Source: Blastocladiella emersonii ATCC 22665 (lineage: Eukaryota > Blastocladiomycota > Blastocladiomycetes > Blastocladiales > Blastocladiaceae). From it: a stretch of 64,000 nucleotides of DNA. Positions within the stretch are counted from its first letter, which is position 1, and every line of letters starts with the position of its first letter. Positions 1-10,733 of the stretch are shown here, piece by piece. The notes under the pieces are model-generated. The model saw only the letters and a list, made by a program, of their open reading frames with translations. It was not told the DNA's origin and did not search any database. Location of the stretch: the NCBI GenBank assembly GCA_025594325.1, contig JANHCV010000001.1, positions 2,852,001 to 2,916,000 on the forward strand, written 5' to 3'. A program made the translations under genes and the position numbers.

Positions 1-69
1 CGTGAACTGCGCATTGTTGGGCAGCTTGCCCGGGATGGGCCCGTTCGGGACCTGGTTGGTGGTCGACAT
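1..69 (-). CDS. 5' end of an unidentified protein (partial)
   Basis: The ATG at 69-67 on the minus strand opens a frame that runs off the window edge, giving 23 residues that begin MSTTNQVPNGPIPGK. The stretch is polar and Pro/Asn-rich, with no signal peptide or membrane segment. The upstream 320 bp is non-coding and holds a short GTT/GCT-type repeat around 161-180. I do not recognise the protein, and too little is visible to assign a family. The start is supported only by the open frame and the lack of coding signal upstream. Confidence 0.45.
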   Translation of the reverse strand, partial: MSTTNQVPNGPIPGKLPNNAQFT

Positions 70-389
70 GGCGGCGAGAAGCGCCTGGCGAGAGTAGTGG
101 CGGCGGTGGCGTTCGCAGCGCTAAGGGTCGCGATGGGAAGGTCGGGAAGGGCAGATGCTGTTGTTGTTGTTGCTGCTAGTCTAGCTCGACAATGAAGGAG
201 CTTATCGAGAGTGCATGGAAGGGCGAGGGGAGAAGGGAGAGCAGAAGGCGGCGAGGTCGCTGTTCAAGAGGGCGAGAGCGCGTGGGGCTTGCAACTGACC
301 AGCTGCGGTAAAGTGTCTCCCAGCCACCCAGTCCCTGATCGAGACCCTATAGAACACACTACGTAATTTATCGAGGTACGAGGATAATG
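70..389. other. Intergenic interval: upstream of the partial gene and 3' of CCDC25
   Basis: About 320 bp separate the start of the edge gene (minus) from the stop of the CCDC25 homologue (minus). It holds a short trinucleotide run (gtt/gct) near 161-180. I see no gene, RNA or clear core promoter in it. Confidence 0.5.
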
Positions 390-1395
390 TTACATAAAGT
401 CGTCCTCGTCAAAGTCCTTGTTGGTGGTCATGGCGTCCTCCTCGAACAGCGAGTCGTAGGAGGACTGGGCCTTCTTGTTCTTCCACTCCTGCTTCTGCCG
501 CTCCTCCTCGACGCGCTACAGGGCGGGGAGCAATGGTTAGAGTTGCACGAAGCCGTTCGGAAGGGTAGAGGGAGGGAACGTACGCGCTTGCGCTCCTCGG
601 CCTTGACCTCGGCGCGCTTGGCCTTCTCGTACTCGAGCTTCTCCTGGGCGAGGTCGGGGTTGCGCTCGACCTTGGTCTTGTTGAGGCGGTTGATGATCTC
701 GTTGCTGCGGGTCTGGACGTAGACGCGCTTGACGAGCTTGTTCGAGTGGAAGGACACGGCGCCCGTGGCCATGTCGCCCGTCTTCTTGAGGTTCGACGCG
801 GGCTACTCGACAAGTCATGGTGAGCGATGGCCTCATGCTACTCGAAAAGCGACCGTACCGTGTAGATGATGGTCTGGTTGTCCTTCTTGTTGCCCTCGAT
901 ACTGTTGGCCTTGGTCAGCTGGCCGAGCTCCTGCAGCAGGACCTCGGGAATGTCGTCCCACGAGGTGCAGTAGACGTGGTCGTCGACGGGCGCCGCCTCG
1001 TTCTTGGGCGGCGTGTAGAACTTGCCCTTGCGGCCGGCCGGCGCGGACGGAGCCGCGGCCTCCTCGGGAGCGGGCGCGGGGACCACCTTGCACGGCTGCA
1101 GGCGCAGGTAGATGTGGGCACTCGACAGCTTGTCGACGTGGAACCACACGTCCGAGTCCCACGAGTGCTTGATGAGCTCCTCGTCTAGTCGCACGGGGAC
1201 TCGGTGAGCTCGTGCCGCGGCCGCCCACTGACCGCAACAAACGTACTCTCAAACTTGTCCCGGCCCATGTAGATGATGGCTGGGGGCTCCACGACTAGGA
1301 GGGCGGGGAAGGTCCTCAGTCAGCCGAGGTCGGTCGCATGCCGCCATTTCATGAGATACATGTTGCTTACCGTTCGAGGTAAAGTAGAGGACCAT
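390..1395 (-). CDS. CCDC25: CCDC25/JLP2 homologue (NFACT-R/DUF814 domain plus coiled coil)
   Basis: Five exons (1395-1371, 1294-1247, 1184-859, 802-584, 515-390) encode 247 residues. The N-terminal NFACT-R-like domain is clear: start MVLYFTSN, then IIYMGRDKFE, WFHVDKLSSAHIYL (about 38-51), KANSIEGNKKDN and IIYTPASNLKK. The second half is a charged helical coiled coil (NRLNKTKVERNPDLAQEK) and the acidic tail ends in DEDDFM, as in animal CCDC25. It is longer than the roughly 208-residue human protein because of an Ala/Pro-rich insert at about 60-100. Yeast JLP2 is the likely counterpart. The molecular role in fungi is not established; the domain is related to the RNA-binding region of NEMF/Rqc2. 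Introns are 56-76 nt. It is transcribed divergently from the CAP gene. Confidence 0.9.
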
Positions 1396-2226
1396 TTTGA
1401 CGCAGTTGCACCAAGTCAAGGCGTTGCGCTCTATTCGCAGCGAGGAGCAGGAGAGCGGAGAAGTTGCCGATGGCCAGCGAGCAGAGGAAAGCGGCTGCAG
1501 ATCGTGGCGTGAATGCACGTGAGGTCTGAGCCACGCGATCCACGACGCGTCTCCCGCCTGGCGACCCCGGCGGAGCGCTCCCCCGTATCAGCCTGCTTGT
1601 TACCGGGTGCAGTCGCGCCAGTCGCACGCCAGCGCCGTGCACCCGAGACCATGACGGATCGTGACCAGCTCCCGGTAACAAGTCGCCGCCGCGGCGGGTG
1701 GGCGACGAACAAGCAAGGGTCACCCGGGCTCGCGCGTGATTGGGCCCTTTTGTGTGTGTGCGCGCGCTCTGGCAGGCGGCCGGAAGGTGGATCACCCTTG
1801 TGTACGGGCGCAGGCGAGCGGGACGGAGGAGGCCGTGCTCGCGAGCACGCGTTGGGCGCGAGTCCCCCCGCCGCTTTCCAATTTTTGTTTTTGAACTTGT
1901 GGGGGCGCGCCGGCGGAACCTGCCTGTTTGTGGAGTAGGCGTCCTTTCCCCACGCGTCGCGTCGCGTCGCGCGCGCGTGGCCCCTTCCCCTCTTGACCCT
2001 CGCGCACCCGCCGCCGCGGCCTGCCCTCGCCCCTTCGACCTCGCTCTCCTCCCCCTCCCTCTCTCTTGTACCACCTCGTCGCAGCGCTGGTCGCTGCTCT
2101 CCTCCCTCCTCCTTCTCATCTCATCTCTCCATTTTGTTGTTCTCGTTCTCGTTCGGCGCGGCATCACCCCCACACGCATCCATCCCCACTCCATCTATAC
2201 ACGATTCCCCACACACCTGCACCACG
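1396..2226. promoter_or_regulatory. Divergent promoter interval between CCDC25 and the CAP gene
   Basis: About 830 bp lie between two divergent starts. The interval is GC-rich and includes an ACGCGTC motif near 1547 and a run of CGCGT units at 1955-1980. The part next to the CAP start (about 2040-2220) is pyrimidine-rich on the plus strand, a common look for a fungal core promoter or 5' UTR. I see no further gene. Confidence 0.4.
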
Positions 2227-3344
2227 ATGCGCGCCTCGAACGTCCTTGCCGTTACCCTCTCCGTCCTCCTCGTGGCCTTTGCCACGCTCGCGAACAGCGC
2301 GCCCGTCACCGTGCCGCTGTCCCCGGTGCCCGCGCCCGTGCCCGAGCTCACCAAGCGCGAGCCTTCGATGCGCATCGTGTACGTGTCCTGCTCTCACGCG
2401 CGCTTCGACGCTCGCGACCCGCCGTGTCATGTCGGCCTGGCCGCGCGTGCGCAACTGGCGCTGATCGCGACCATGATGCCTCGGCGGCCGCGCGACGCGT
2501 CGCGGTTTGATTGTTTCCGCTTGTTCGCCTCGACTGACCCGACCACGCGCGCGCGTTCCCCGCTTGTAGCCGCCGCATCGTGCGCGTGACGCGTACCGTG
2601 ACCGTGACGGCGCGTGCGACGGCGACGGCGACCAACCCGCCGCGCGGTCAGGTCGACGCGATCGTGACGGAGCGGCCGACGGCCACGGCGACGGTCACGA
2701 CGTCGCGCGGCGGCTACTACGTGCCCGAGCCGACGCCGACGCCGCCTGCGGCGGACCCGATCGTGCTGCCGCCGATCCCGTCCAACGTCGCGATCCCGCT
2801 CGGCGGGCCCACGGCCGCGAGTGTCGATATCTCGTACGCCATGGTCGCGGCCGTCAACGCGGTCCGCGCGGCGGCTGGGCTGCCCGCGTACTCGGTCGAC
2901 AAGTACGTTCCCTCCTCAGCCTCGCTACCCGCCGATTCGAACGACCACTTACTCAGCTTCGCGAGAGTAGGAAACTCGCCGAGTCGTGCAACGGGCACTC
3001 GCTGGACCAGGCCAAGAACAACTTCATGGGCCACAACGGGTCGACCGGGTCGAACCCGGCGTCGCGCGCCTCGGCCGAGAACTACGACTGGACCTTCATT
3101 GCCGAGAACGTCGCCGAGGGCCAGAACTCGCTCAAGCAGGTCATGAACGACTGGATGAACTCGCCCGGTACACTCTCTCTCTCCCATGCGCTCGTCGTCG
3201 ATGGCCATGGACTGACCACCGTCCCGCGATCTAGGCCACAAGGCGAACATCCTCTCGGCCAAGGCCCAGGACTTTGCCGCGGCCGTCGCCCGGTCCGCGT
3301 CCGGCACCTACTACTGGACCCAGTGCTTCGGCGTCGGCCAGTAG
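2227..3344 (+). CDS. Secreted CAP-domain (PR-1/SCP/TAPS) protein
   Basis: Four exons (2227-2378, 2570-2902, 2971-3167, 3235-3344) encode 263 residues. The protein begins with a hydrophobic signal peptide (about 1-25) followed by a Pro/Val-rich linker with a Kex2-like Lys-Arg (TKREPS). A Thr/Arg/Pro-rich stretch separates this from the C-terminal CAP domain (about 140-263). CAP motifs are visible: CNGHS with the first His, AENYDWTFIAENVAEG with the acidic residue, GHKANIL, and the closing YYWTQCFG. CAP proteins act outside the cell; fungal members are linked to sterol or lipid binding, which cannot be read from the sequence. The first intron (191 nt) is longer than usual here. It converges with ADE2. 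Confidence 0.88.
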
Positions 3345-3676
3345 ACGGCGGGATCGCGCCTCGCTCATCGACTCGGGGCATCGTCAAGTCGCTCATCAAC
3401 CGGTTCGGGCATACCCACCACCAGTCGCACGACGTGGCCACCAAGCTGCCGCGACCCACCCGCAACACATTTCCCTCCCTCCCCTCACCATCACACCTTG
3501 CACTCATCCGAACCTCCTCCATCGCATCGCAACAACCAACAAACATGGCATCCACCCACTCCATCTCATCTGCTCGCTCGCTCGCTCGTCCCCTTAGCCG
3601 TCTAATACACGAGCTCTCTCTCAAAAACAGTCGAAGTATCACATTTGTATATCAGTCAGCCCTCCTCCTCGCTCGC
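3345..3676. other. Convergent 3' interval (CAP / ADE2)
   Basis: About 330 bp between two convergent stops. It contains a short (CTCG)n microsatellite near 3571-3590. I see no gene. Confidence 0.5.
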
Positions 3677-5407
3677 TCAGTACTTGTCCCACCCGACCTC
3701 GGCGAGGCGGTCGACCTTGACGAGGACCTCGCGCTCCATGCGGTCCTGGTACGCGATCATCTTGTTGCGGTAGTACGCGGAGTGAGCGCCGAGCATGCGG
3801 ACGGCGAGGAGGCCGGCGTTGGTGCTGTTGTTGATGGCGACGGTAGCGACGGGCACGCCGCGCGGCATCTGGACAATCGAGTAGAGCGAGTCCTGGCCGT
3901 CGAGCACCTTGAGTGCGACGGGCACGCCGATGACGGGGAGCGGCGTGATGGCCGCGACCATACCGGGCAGGTGCGCGGCGCCGCCGGCGCCCGCGATGAT
4001 CACCTGGATCCCGCGCCGGTGCGCGGCGCGCGCGTAGTCGACCATGCGCTGCGGCGTGCGGTGCGCCGACACCACCGTCAGCTCGAACGGCACGTCAAAG
4101 TCCTGCAGGAACTGCGCCGCCGCCTTCATGACGGGCAGGTCGCTGTCGCTGCCCATGATGATGCCGACGAGCGGCGCGGCCGCCTTGAGCGCCGACGGAA
4201 GCAGCGCCGACGCGGCTGCGGGGTCGGCGGACGCGTCGATGCCCTCGTCCGCGGCGAGGAGCTTGCCCATGTGCAGCTGCAGCTCCGGAAACGTGGGCGC
4301 GACCACGGTGATGTGGCCCATCTTGCGGTCGGGCTTGCACCCGGCCTTGCCGTAGAGGTGGACCGTTGCGCCGGGGATGGCCGAGGCGGCGCGCGCCGAG
4401 CGCAGCGTCAGGTCGAGGTCGCCCGAGGGCCGGTGGCCGAGGATGTTGAACATGGCGGCGTACGGGACCTTGAGGTCGGGCGACCCGATGGGCATGCCGG
4501 CGAGGACGCGCACGTGGTTCTCGAACTGGGACGTGTTGCACGCCTCGATCGAGTAGTGGCCCGAGTTGTGCGGGCGCGGGGCGAGCTCGTTGAGGAGGAT
4601 CTCGCCCGACTGCAGGTAGAACATCTCAACGCCAAAGATGCCGGCGCCCGTGAACGACGCCACGGCCTGCTTGGCGACGTCGGCCGCGCGCTCGGCGAGC
4701 GTGCCGTCGATCTGCGCGGGGGCCACCACCACGTGGCAGATGTTGCGCGTGTGGACCGTCTCGACGGTCGGGTACGGGACCACGGTGCCGTCGGCGGCGC
4801 GGACGACCATGACGGCGAGCTCGCGGACAAACGGCACCCACTTCTCGGCGTACAGCGCGTCTGCGGCGCCCTTGGGGTTGAGCAGGGCAAATGCGCGGTC
4901 CACGTCGTCGGCCGACTTGACGACGCAGTTACCGCGGCCGTCGTAGGCGAGGCGGCGCGTCTTGAGCATGAGCGGGAACCCCCACTTGTCGCCGAGGGCG
5001 CGCAGCGCGGGCACGTCGGCGACGGCGGCAAACTCGGAGACGGGGACGCCCGCGGCCGCGAGGTGCTGCTTCTGGGCAAACTTGTCCTGGATGGTGCGGA
5101 TCGTCGCGGGCGTCGGGTACACGGCGATGCCCGTGTCGCGCACGAGCTCGTCGAGGACCGCCGTGTCGACGTGCTCGATCTCGACCGTCAGCACGTCGAG
5201 CTTCTGGGCGCGCACGAACGCGCGGATGTCGTCGGCGCGCGCAAAGCTGCCGCTCGCGACCTGCACGTCGCCGCCGAGCAGCTGCTTGGCGGGCGTCGCG
5301 GGACCCTCGTCCAGGCACACCATCGACACGTTGAGGCGGTGCGCGGCCTCGACCAGCATGCGGCCGAGCTGCCCGCCGCCGAGAACACCGATGCGTCGCG
5401 AGTCCAT
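3677..5407 (-). CDS. ADE2: Phosphoribosylaminoimidazole carboxylase (PurK-PurE fusion)
   Basis: A single exon of 576 residues catalyses the carboxylation of AIR to CAIR in de novo purine synthesis, in the cytosol. The N-terminal half is the ATP-grasp PurK-like part: [13 protein letters not shown] at the start, YDGRGN in the grasp region, then [16 protein letters not shown]. The C-terminal part (about 405-565) is Pur[27 protein letters not shown] and [11 protein letters not shown]. Length matches yeast Ade2 (571). I chose the ATG at 5407 because [13 protein letters not shown] lines up with the family start; the frame stays open up to 5641, but that extension is low-complexity and unlike the family. 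It is divergent from the next gene. Confidence 0.97.
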   Translation of the reverse strand: MDSRRIGVLGGGQLGRMLVEAAHRLNVSMVCLDEGPATPAKQLLGGDVQVASGSFARADDIRAFVRAQKLDVLTVEIEHVDTAVLDELVRDTGIAVYPTPATIRTIQDKFAQKQHLAAAGVPVSEFAAVADVPALRALGDKWGFPLMLKTRRLAYDGRGNCVVKSADDVDRAFALLNPKGAADALYAEKWVPFVRELAVMVVRAADGTVVPYPTVETVHTRNICHVVVAPAQIDGTLAERAADVAKQAVASFTGAGIFGVEMFYLQSGEILLNELAPRPHNSGHYSIEACNTSQFENHVRVLAGMPIGSPDLKVPYAAMFNILGHRPSGDLDLTLRSARAASAIPGATVHLYGKAGCKPDRKMGHITVVAPTFPELQLHMGKLLAADEGIDASADPAAASALLPSALKAAAPLVGIIMGSDSDLPVMKAAAQFLQDFDVPFELTVVSAHRTPQRMVDYARAAHRRGIQVIIAGAGGAAHLPGMVAAITPLPVIGVPVALKVLDGQDSLYSIVQMPRGVPVATVAINNSTNAGLLAVRMLGAHSAYYRNKMIAYQDRMEREVLVKVDRLAEVGWDKY

Positions 5408-5731
5408 GGCTGGTTGGGTGGTTGATACAGAGCAATGAAGCGGATATGATCGTTGAGGGAGAGGGGGCGAGGAGGCGCTCGGCGATGGGCGATGATGATG
5501 GCGGCAGCGCGGTCGGCCGGCGAAGGTCGCGACGAGCCGGAGGAACGCGTGCTGGATAGGCGGGACGCGCCGGGACGCGCCGCGCTCCGCCTCGGGAGTT
5601 TGCGGAGCGAGTTCCGCGTCACATGACCGCGCGATCGGCACGCGTCACACGTCGCGCCTTTGCGCAGGGGTGCTGCTTTGCGCTTCGAGCCTCCTCTGCC
5701 GCCCGCCCCCGCTGCCGCGACGAACCCGACA
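5408..5731. promoter_or_regulatory. Divergent promoter interval (ADE2 / unknown gene)
   Basis: About 320 bp between divergent starts. It carries short CGCGTCACA-type motifs near 5617 and 5641 and a direct repeat of gggacgcgcc near 5560-5580. There is no clear TATA box or additional gene. Confidence 0.4.
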
Positions 5732-7008
5732 ATGAAAGCAAATGCAAAGAGCAAGAAGACGGCTCACGATAACCTGCAGCACGGTGCTGAGGAGCCTCGC
5801 CGCCCGACGCAGCCGCTCGGGTACGGCGTTGGCCGTGTCGTTGCTCCGGTCGCCATCGCGGCTGACCACTCGCTGCGTTGGTTAGCGACAAGAAGAAGCG
5901 CGGGTCGAGGCCCACCCTCGCCCCGCTCCCCAACTCGCCCTCGTCCCCGCTCGCAACACCACCTGCCGCAGCCTTCCTTCCGCAGTCACCGTTCAGTCCG
6001 GGCATGATCCCCATGTTGACTGCTCCCGCGGCGTCCGCGGCGCCTATGTTCCACTACCCGACGTACGCCATCCCCGCCTTCTACCCGGCCCCACCGCAAA
6101 TGGCGTTTGGCTGGGCGCCGGGCGCCGCACCGTCACCGTTCTTTGCCATGTCGCCCACGACCGCACCGATCCCCGCCGTGCCCGCGGCTCCGACGCGACG
6201 CGAGGCGAGCCCGGTGCAGTCCACGTCGGCCGCGTCGCTCGAGTCTGAACCACTCGGCTCGATTCTCGAGAGCGACGACGAGGACGGGAGCGAGGACGAC
6301 GAGCCTTCGCCGCCGCCGCGGCGGTCCAGGACCGTGACCATCGCGCCCGACGCGCCGAGCGCCGGGGTCGTCGCAGTCGCCGGCACCATGATCGGCGACC
6401 TGGTCCGTGACCTCGCCGTCGTCGAGATGGCCGAGGCCAAGCTGCGGTACGCCTCATCCGCCCACACTCCCGCTCTCTCGCTCACCCACCCAACCCGCCC
6501 ACACAGCGCACTCAACACGGCCAAACGCTTCGCCACCGTGCCCGCACCAACCTCAACCGGCGCGCCCGTCCGCCCTTCGCCGCGCGACCCGGTCGCAGGC
6601 GCCGCCGCCAAACTCCTCGGCGAGGTCGTGGTCGCCGAGACGGGCCAGCTGGTGCGCACCGCGATCCGTGAGGCCGTGGTCGAGCACCTGCACCGCGACG
6701 CGGTGCGGCGCATTGTCGACGAGATGGTCGAGGACGAGATGCGCGCGCTCGTTGTACGCGCGCTGCGGCCGAGTACCGCCCTGGACGAGCCCGCAGGCGC
6801 CGCCGCAGAAGATGATGAGGAGGCGGACCTGTGGCGCAACCCCGACGACCTCGCGGCCGCGGTGCGGCACCGTGCGGGCCTGGTCTTGCGCGCCATGGTC
6901 GTCGACGAGCTGCTGGCCCCGCTCGCGGTGAGGCGCGAGGTGTCGGCGCACGCGGCCATGGTCGCGCTCGTCGTCGACACGCTGCTGTCGGGGATCGCGC
7001 ACGAGTAG
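5732..7008 (+). CDS. Unidentified protein, disordered N-terminus and helical C-terminus
   Basis: Two exons (5732-5820 and 5886-7008) give 403 residues. A GTACGG...CTGAC...TTAG intron joins a basic start (MKANAKSKKTAHDN) to DKKKRGSRPT. Residues about 40-165 are Pro/Ala/Ser-rich and disordered with an acidic patch (DDEDGSEDDE). The last 230 residues contain repeated amphipathic helices rich in Val, Glu and Arg (for example AVRRIVDEMVEDEMRALV). A second intron of 60 nt (6450-6509, GTACGCC...CACAG) is possible; it is a multiple of three, so the frame reads through either way. I do not recognise the family. The 3' end converges with the kinase gene 85 bp away. Confidence 0.7.
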
Positions 7009-7092
7009 GGTGGAGGGGTAATGACTAAAATTCACCACACAATATGTACAAAAGAAACTACTACTTGCGCGCGCGTACGCGGGCCGGGTCGC

Positions 7093-9878
7093 TCAGTGCT
7101 GGTGGTGCAGCAGGTTCTTGACCGCGGCCTCGATCTTGGTCAGCGGCCCGTTGCTCCCGCCGCTCGCGCCGCTGCTGGACGCACCGCTGCTCGACGACAC
7201 GCTGGACCGATGGTGGCTCGACGACGACCCGTACGAGTGCGAGTGCGAATGCCGTGGTAGACTGTCGCGGTCGTCGCGCGAGGACGCCCGCGATACTGCG
7301 CGCGACGACGCGGGCGACTCGCCCGGCGAGCTGGCCACGGACGAGGCCGCGCCGCCCGTCGGGATCGGCACGCCAAAGTAGCCGCCGTCGTGATCGCCGC
7401 CGTTGGGCGTCGGCGGGATCCGGTCGATCGAGTGGCCCGAGTCCTTGAGCGGCGCGTGCTTGTTCCCCGCCGCCGCGAGCGCACCGCCGACCGGCGATAT
7501 TGGTGACGCCGACGCCAAGGCGGCAGGGTCCGAGGACGCGGGTGGTGTTGCGGGCGGGGCGGATCCCGATCCTGGCACAGCGGGCGGGTTCTCGGTCGGC
7601 GGCGTGGTGGGCTTGGAGCTGCGGCCGAGCGACCGGCTCGCGCTGGGCGGCAGCTCGGGCGCGCGCACGATGCCGAGGACCGTGTGGTGGACGTGCTTCT
7701 TGTCGGCGCGCGTCTTGGCCTCCTTAACCGCCGTGGCGGGGTCCGCCTCGACGTCACTCTCCTCTGCGGACGAGGCGGCCTCGTGGCAGTCACGGATCGA
7801 CTTGAACCACGGGTGCTGGACCACGTCCTGGACCGTGGCGCGGCGGCGCGGGTTCGGGTCGAGGATCCAGTACAGCAGCTCGCGGCACGGGCCGGGCAGG
7901 CGGTCGATGGCCTCGTAGCCCATGGGGCCCTTGGGCCGCGGCGCGAGGCCGGGCTTGCCGTCCGCGTCGGGCGGCGGCGCGTGCTTGGCCTCGTAGCTGC
8001 GCCAGACGCCGACGTACGTCGCGTAGTTGGGGTCGTCGGGCGTCGCATGGCGCCACGGGATGCCGTGGTATGTCATGGCGTAGAAGATGATGCCGCATGC
8101 CCTAGTGTGCGCTCAGTGTGAGTGGTCGGACGAGGATGGGCACGCGTAACGGAAGGGCGCGTACCAGACGTCGAGTTCGCGGGCGTCGTAGCGCGGCTCG
8201 GTAAAGACCTCGGGCGCAATGTACGGCGCTACAAGTCGAGTTGAGGCGGGTGAGACACGCGCGAGTACGTGTATAGGCGAGGACAGCGTACCAGAACCGC
8301 AGATGCCCTCGGACAGGTGCGGGCGCGACTCCCAGCACATCTTGAAGACCTCGGACACGCCAAAGTCGGTAATCTTGAGGCGGCCCGACTCGTCGAGCAG
8401 GAGGTTCTGGCGTAGCGGGTCGAGTCAGCTAACAATTGCGGAAGCCGTAGCCAAAAGAGCAGACGCACCTCGGGCTTGAGGTCGCGGTGGGCGACGCCGT
8501 TCTGGTGAAGGTACTCGACGCCGGAGAGCAGCTGCTTGAAGCAGCAGTTGATCTCGTCGGTCGACATGCGGCCGCCCTGGATGACGGAGAAGAGGTCGCC
8601 GCCGGGGCAGTACTCCATGACCTCGCACCAGTGGTGGTGCTCGTCCTGGATCAGGTCGAGGGTCTGCACGACGTTGACGTGGTGGAGCGACGACGAGATG
8701 CAGAACTCGGCCGTCACTTTCTTGATGTAGTCGCGCTCCGACTCGTGCTTGCGGCGGCGGCGGAACTCCTTGATGGCGTAGCACTGGTCGCCGTCCTTGC
8801 CCGTGGCCGAGCCGGCGGCAGCAGCCACAGCAGCGGCCGCAGCGTCGGCCCCAGCGAGCGGGAGGTGCTCGGCCGACGAAGCCGCCGACGACGCGCCCGA
8901 CGACACGGCGGTGGGCCCGGTGAGCGAGTGGCCCGAGGGCGACTTGGCGCCGGGCGCGGGCGACCCGCGCGGCTTGTGGGCGATGCGGACGACGGCGGTG
9001 GCGCCCTTGCCGATGCACCCCTTTTCACACTTGCCGTACTTTTCGGTGAAGGGGTGGGGCGAGCCGCGGGCGTCGGAGCCGAGGAGCATGGACGCGATGG
9101 ACGCAGCGACGCCGCCGCCGCCTTCATGATGGCTGCCCGACTTACCGCCGCCCTCGCCGTGGTGCCCGCCGCTGAGCTTGGGCGAGGGCGGCGATCCGCC
9201 GGCGGCGCTCGCCGAGCCGCGCGATGCGGGCGACAGCGAGCGTGCGATGCGCAGGGCGCCGTTGCTGAGGACCTCGCGGAACGACTGGCGGCGGCGGTTG
9301 GAGGGCGGCGAGGGCGACGACGGGAGGCCGGGCCCCGCGTGCGCGGCGGGCGGCGGCAGGAGCAGCGGGTTATCGCGCTCCATGGCGGGCAAGCCGGCGG
9401 GCGACGCGACGGGCGAGGGGAAGGGGCTCGGACCGGGCGAGGACGAGGAGGCGGCGCCACCGCCGGCCGATGAGGCGGACGAGGACCGGACGCGCGACGG
9501 GGCCAGGGCGCCCGCGACGGCCACGGCGACGGCCGAGGTGGGCTGGCCGTGCGCGCTGGCGTGCAGCAGGTGCGACGGCTGGGCCTGGTGCTGCGGGTGC
9601 GGTTGGTGGGCCGGGGTGCCGTGCGGGTGCGGGTGGTGGTGGTCGGGCCCGTTCATCAGGCGCTGCAGAAACGACTTGCGGCGCGCGACGGGCGGCGACT
9701 CGCCTGACGGCGACGACGCGGCGGCGGCAGGGCCGGGGTTGCTCGACGTCGAGGACGCGGAGCCCGTGCGGGCGGGCGGGGTCGGCGACGGGACCGTGAT
9801 GGCGATGGCCGGCGACGGGGCGTGCGAGTCGTCGGGGCGCGGCCGTGCGGGCGCCATGCTCGGGAACGGCGTGGTCAT
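7093..9878 (-). CDS. HAL4/SAT4-like fungal Ser/Thr protein kinase
   Basis: Four exons (9878-8469, 8406-8292, 8228-8165, 8101-7093) encode 865 residues. A disordered Ser/Pro/His-rich region (1-270) precedes a kinase domain (about 275-630). The family-typical start [17 protein letters not shown] is followed by the lysine motif [10 protein letters not shown], catalytic [30 protein letters not shown] and WFKSI. The nucleotide-binding lobe is split by an Ala/Ser-rich insert of about 80 residues between IAHK and YAIKEF. In yeast, HAL4/SAT4, HRK1 and NPR1-type kinases control plasma-membrane transporters and cation homeostasis; the same role here is inferred from family. Catalytic Lys, Asp and DFG are all present. 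The tail (630-865) is Ser/Pro-rich. Confidence 0.88.
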
Positions 9879-10733
9879 GGCGCGGTTGATGCGTTGAGTT
9901 GCGTTGGGTCGGGTTGATTGCGTTGCAGGGACGAGTGGGGACGATGGGCAGGAAATGGTGGGGGAGGAGAGATGGGACCGGCCGTGGTGTGCGCAGCAGG
10001 GGTGCGGCGCGTCGCAGTTGAATCACCGGCGTCCACTTCGATGCGACCGTCTCGACGGTGAAATCGAGGGCTCGATGCTTTCGTTGCTGCGAGGGTGGAC
10101 GACGACGAAAGGGTCGCTCGATCGTTCGCTCGCGAACCTTAATGCAGGCCATGCAACTCAGCGACCGTGGAGACGGGGCGCGTGCCGACGCGTCGGCGCC
10201 CACGTGGCCCGCGCAGCAAGCCGCCACGGCCCTCTGTCTCGCGGCCGGGCTGTCTCGCACCTCGCGCTCCCGCGGGCCGGCCACCACGCTCCACGGCAGA
10301 GCGATCGGCGCCCATTCTCGCCGTCTCTGACGGCCGCACTCGTCGTTGCACCAAGTCTCGCCGTGAAGGGTAGAGGGTGCCCGTGCCAGGATTAGCATCG
10401 GGTTTGTCGCGGCCAGCGGTGAGGCTCAGCGGTGCCGCTTCAGTTGTTCATTTTGAACGCCACTCCTCTCTCGCCTTCGACCGCATCGACGTTGCTTATT
10501 CCCTTCTCCTCTCTCGCATCGGAGAACAAACGAACCGACTTCTTGTCTTACTCGAGCCCAGGGTTGTGCAACCGCCGTCGCTCGCTCCGTCCGTCGCTGC
10601 CCCCAATCGGAACCTGGCGCGCGCGTGAGCATCGCTGCGAGAAGACAAGCACCCATCGGTCATCGCATCCGCTCACGACCACCGCCACCGCCACTCTACA
10701 CTCTATCTCTCTCCCCTCCCCTACCCCCTGCCC
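9879..10733. promoter_or_regulatory. Divergent promoter interval (kinase / disordered protein)
   Basis: About 855 bp between two divergent starts, with no convincing coding signal on either strand. The last 200 bp before 10734 is pyrimidine-rich on the plus strand, resembling a transcribed leader. Open frames here are composition artefacts of GC-rich DNA. Confidence 0.4.

Noticed and set aside
3026-5425. 799-codon plus-strand open frame opposite ADE2 and joining the CAP gene
   Set aside because: It is the shadow of ADE2 codon use in GC-rich DNA. It has no domain, and its only sensible part is a CAP exon that splices away at 3168.
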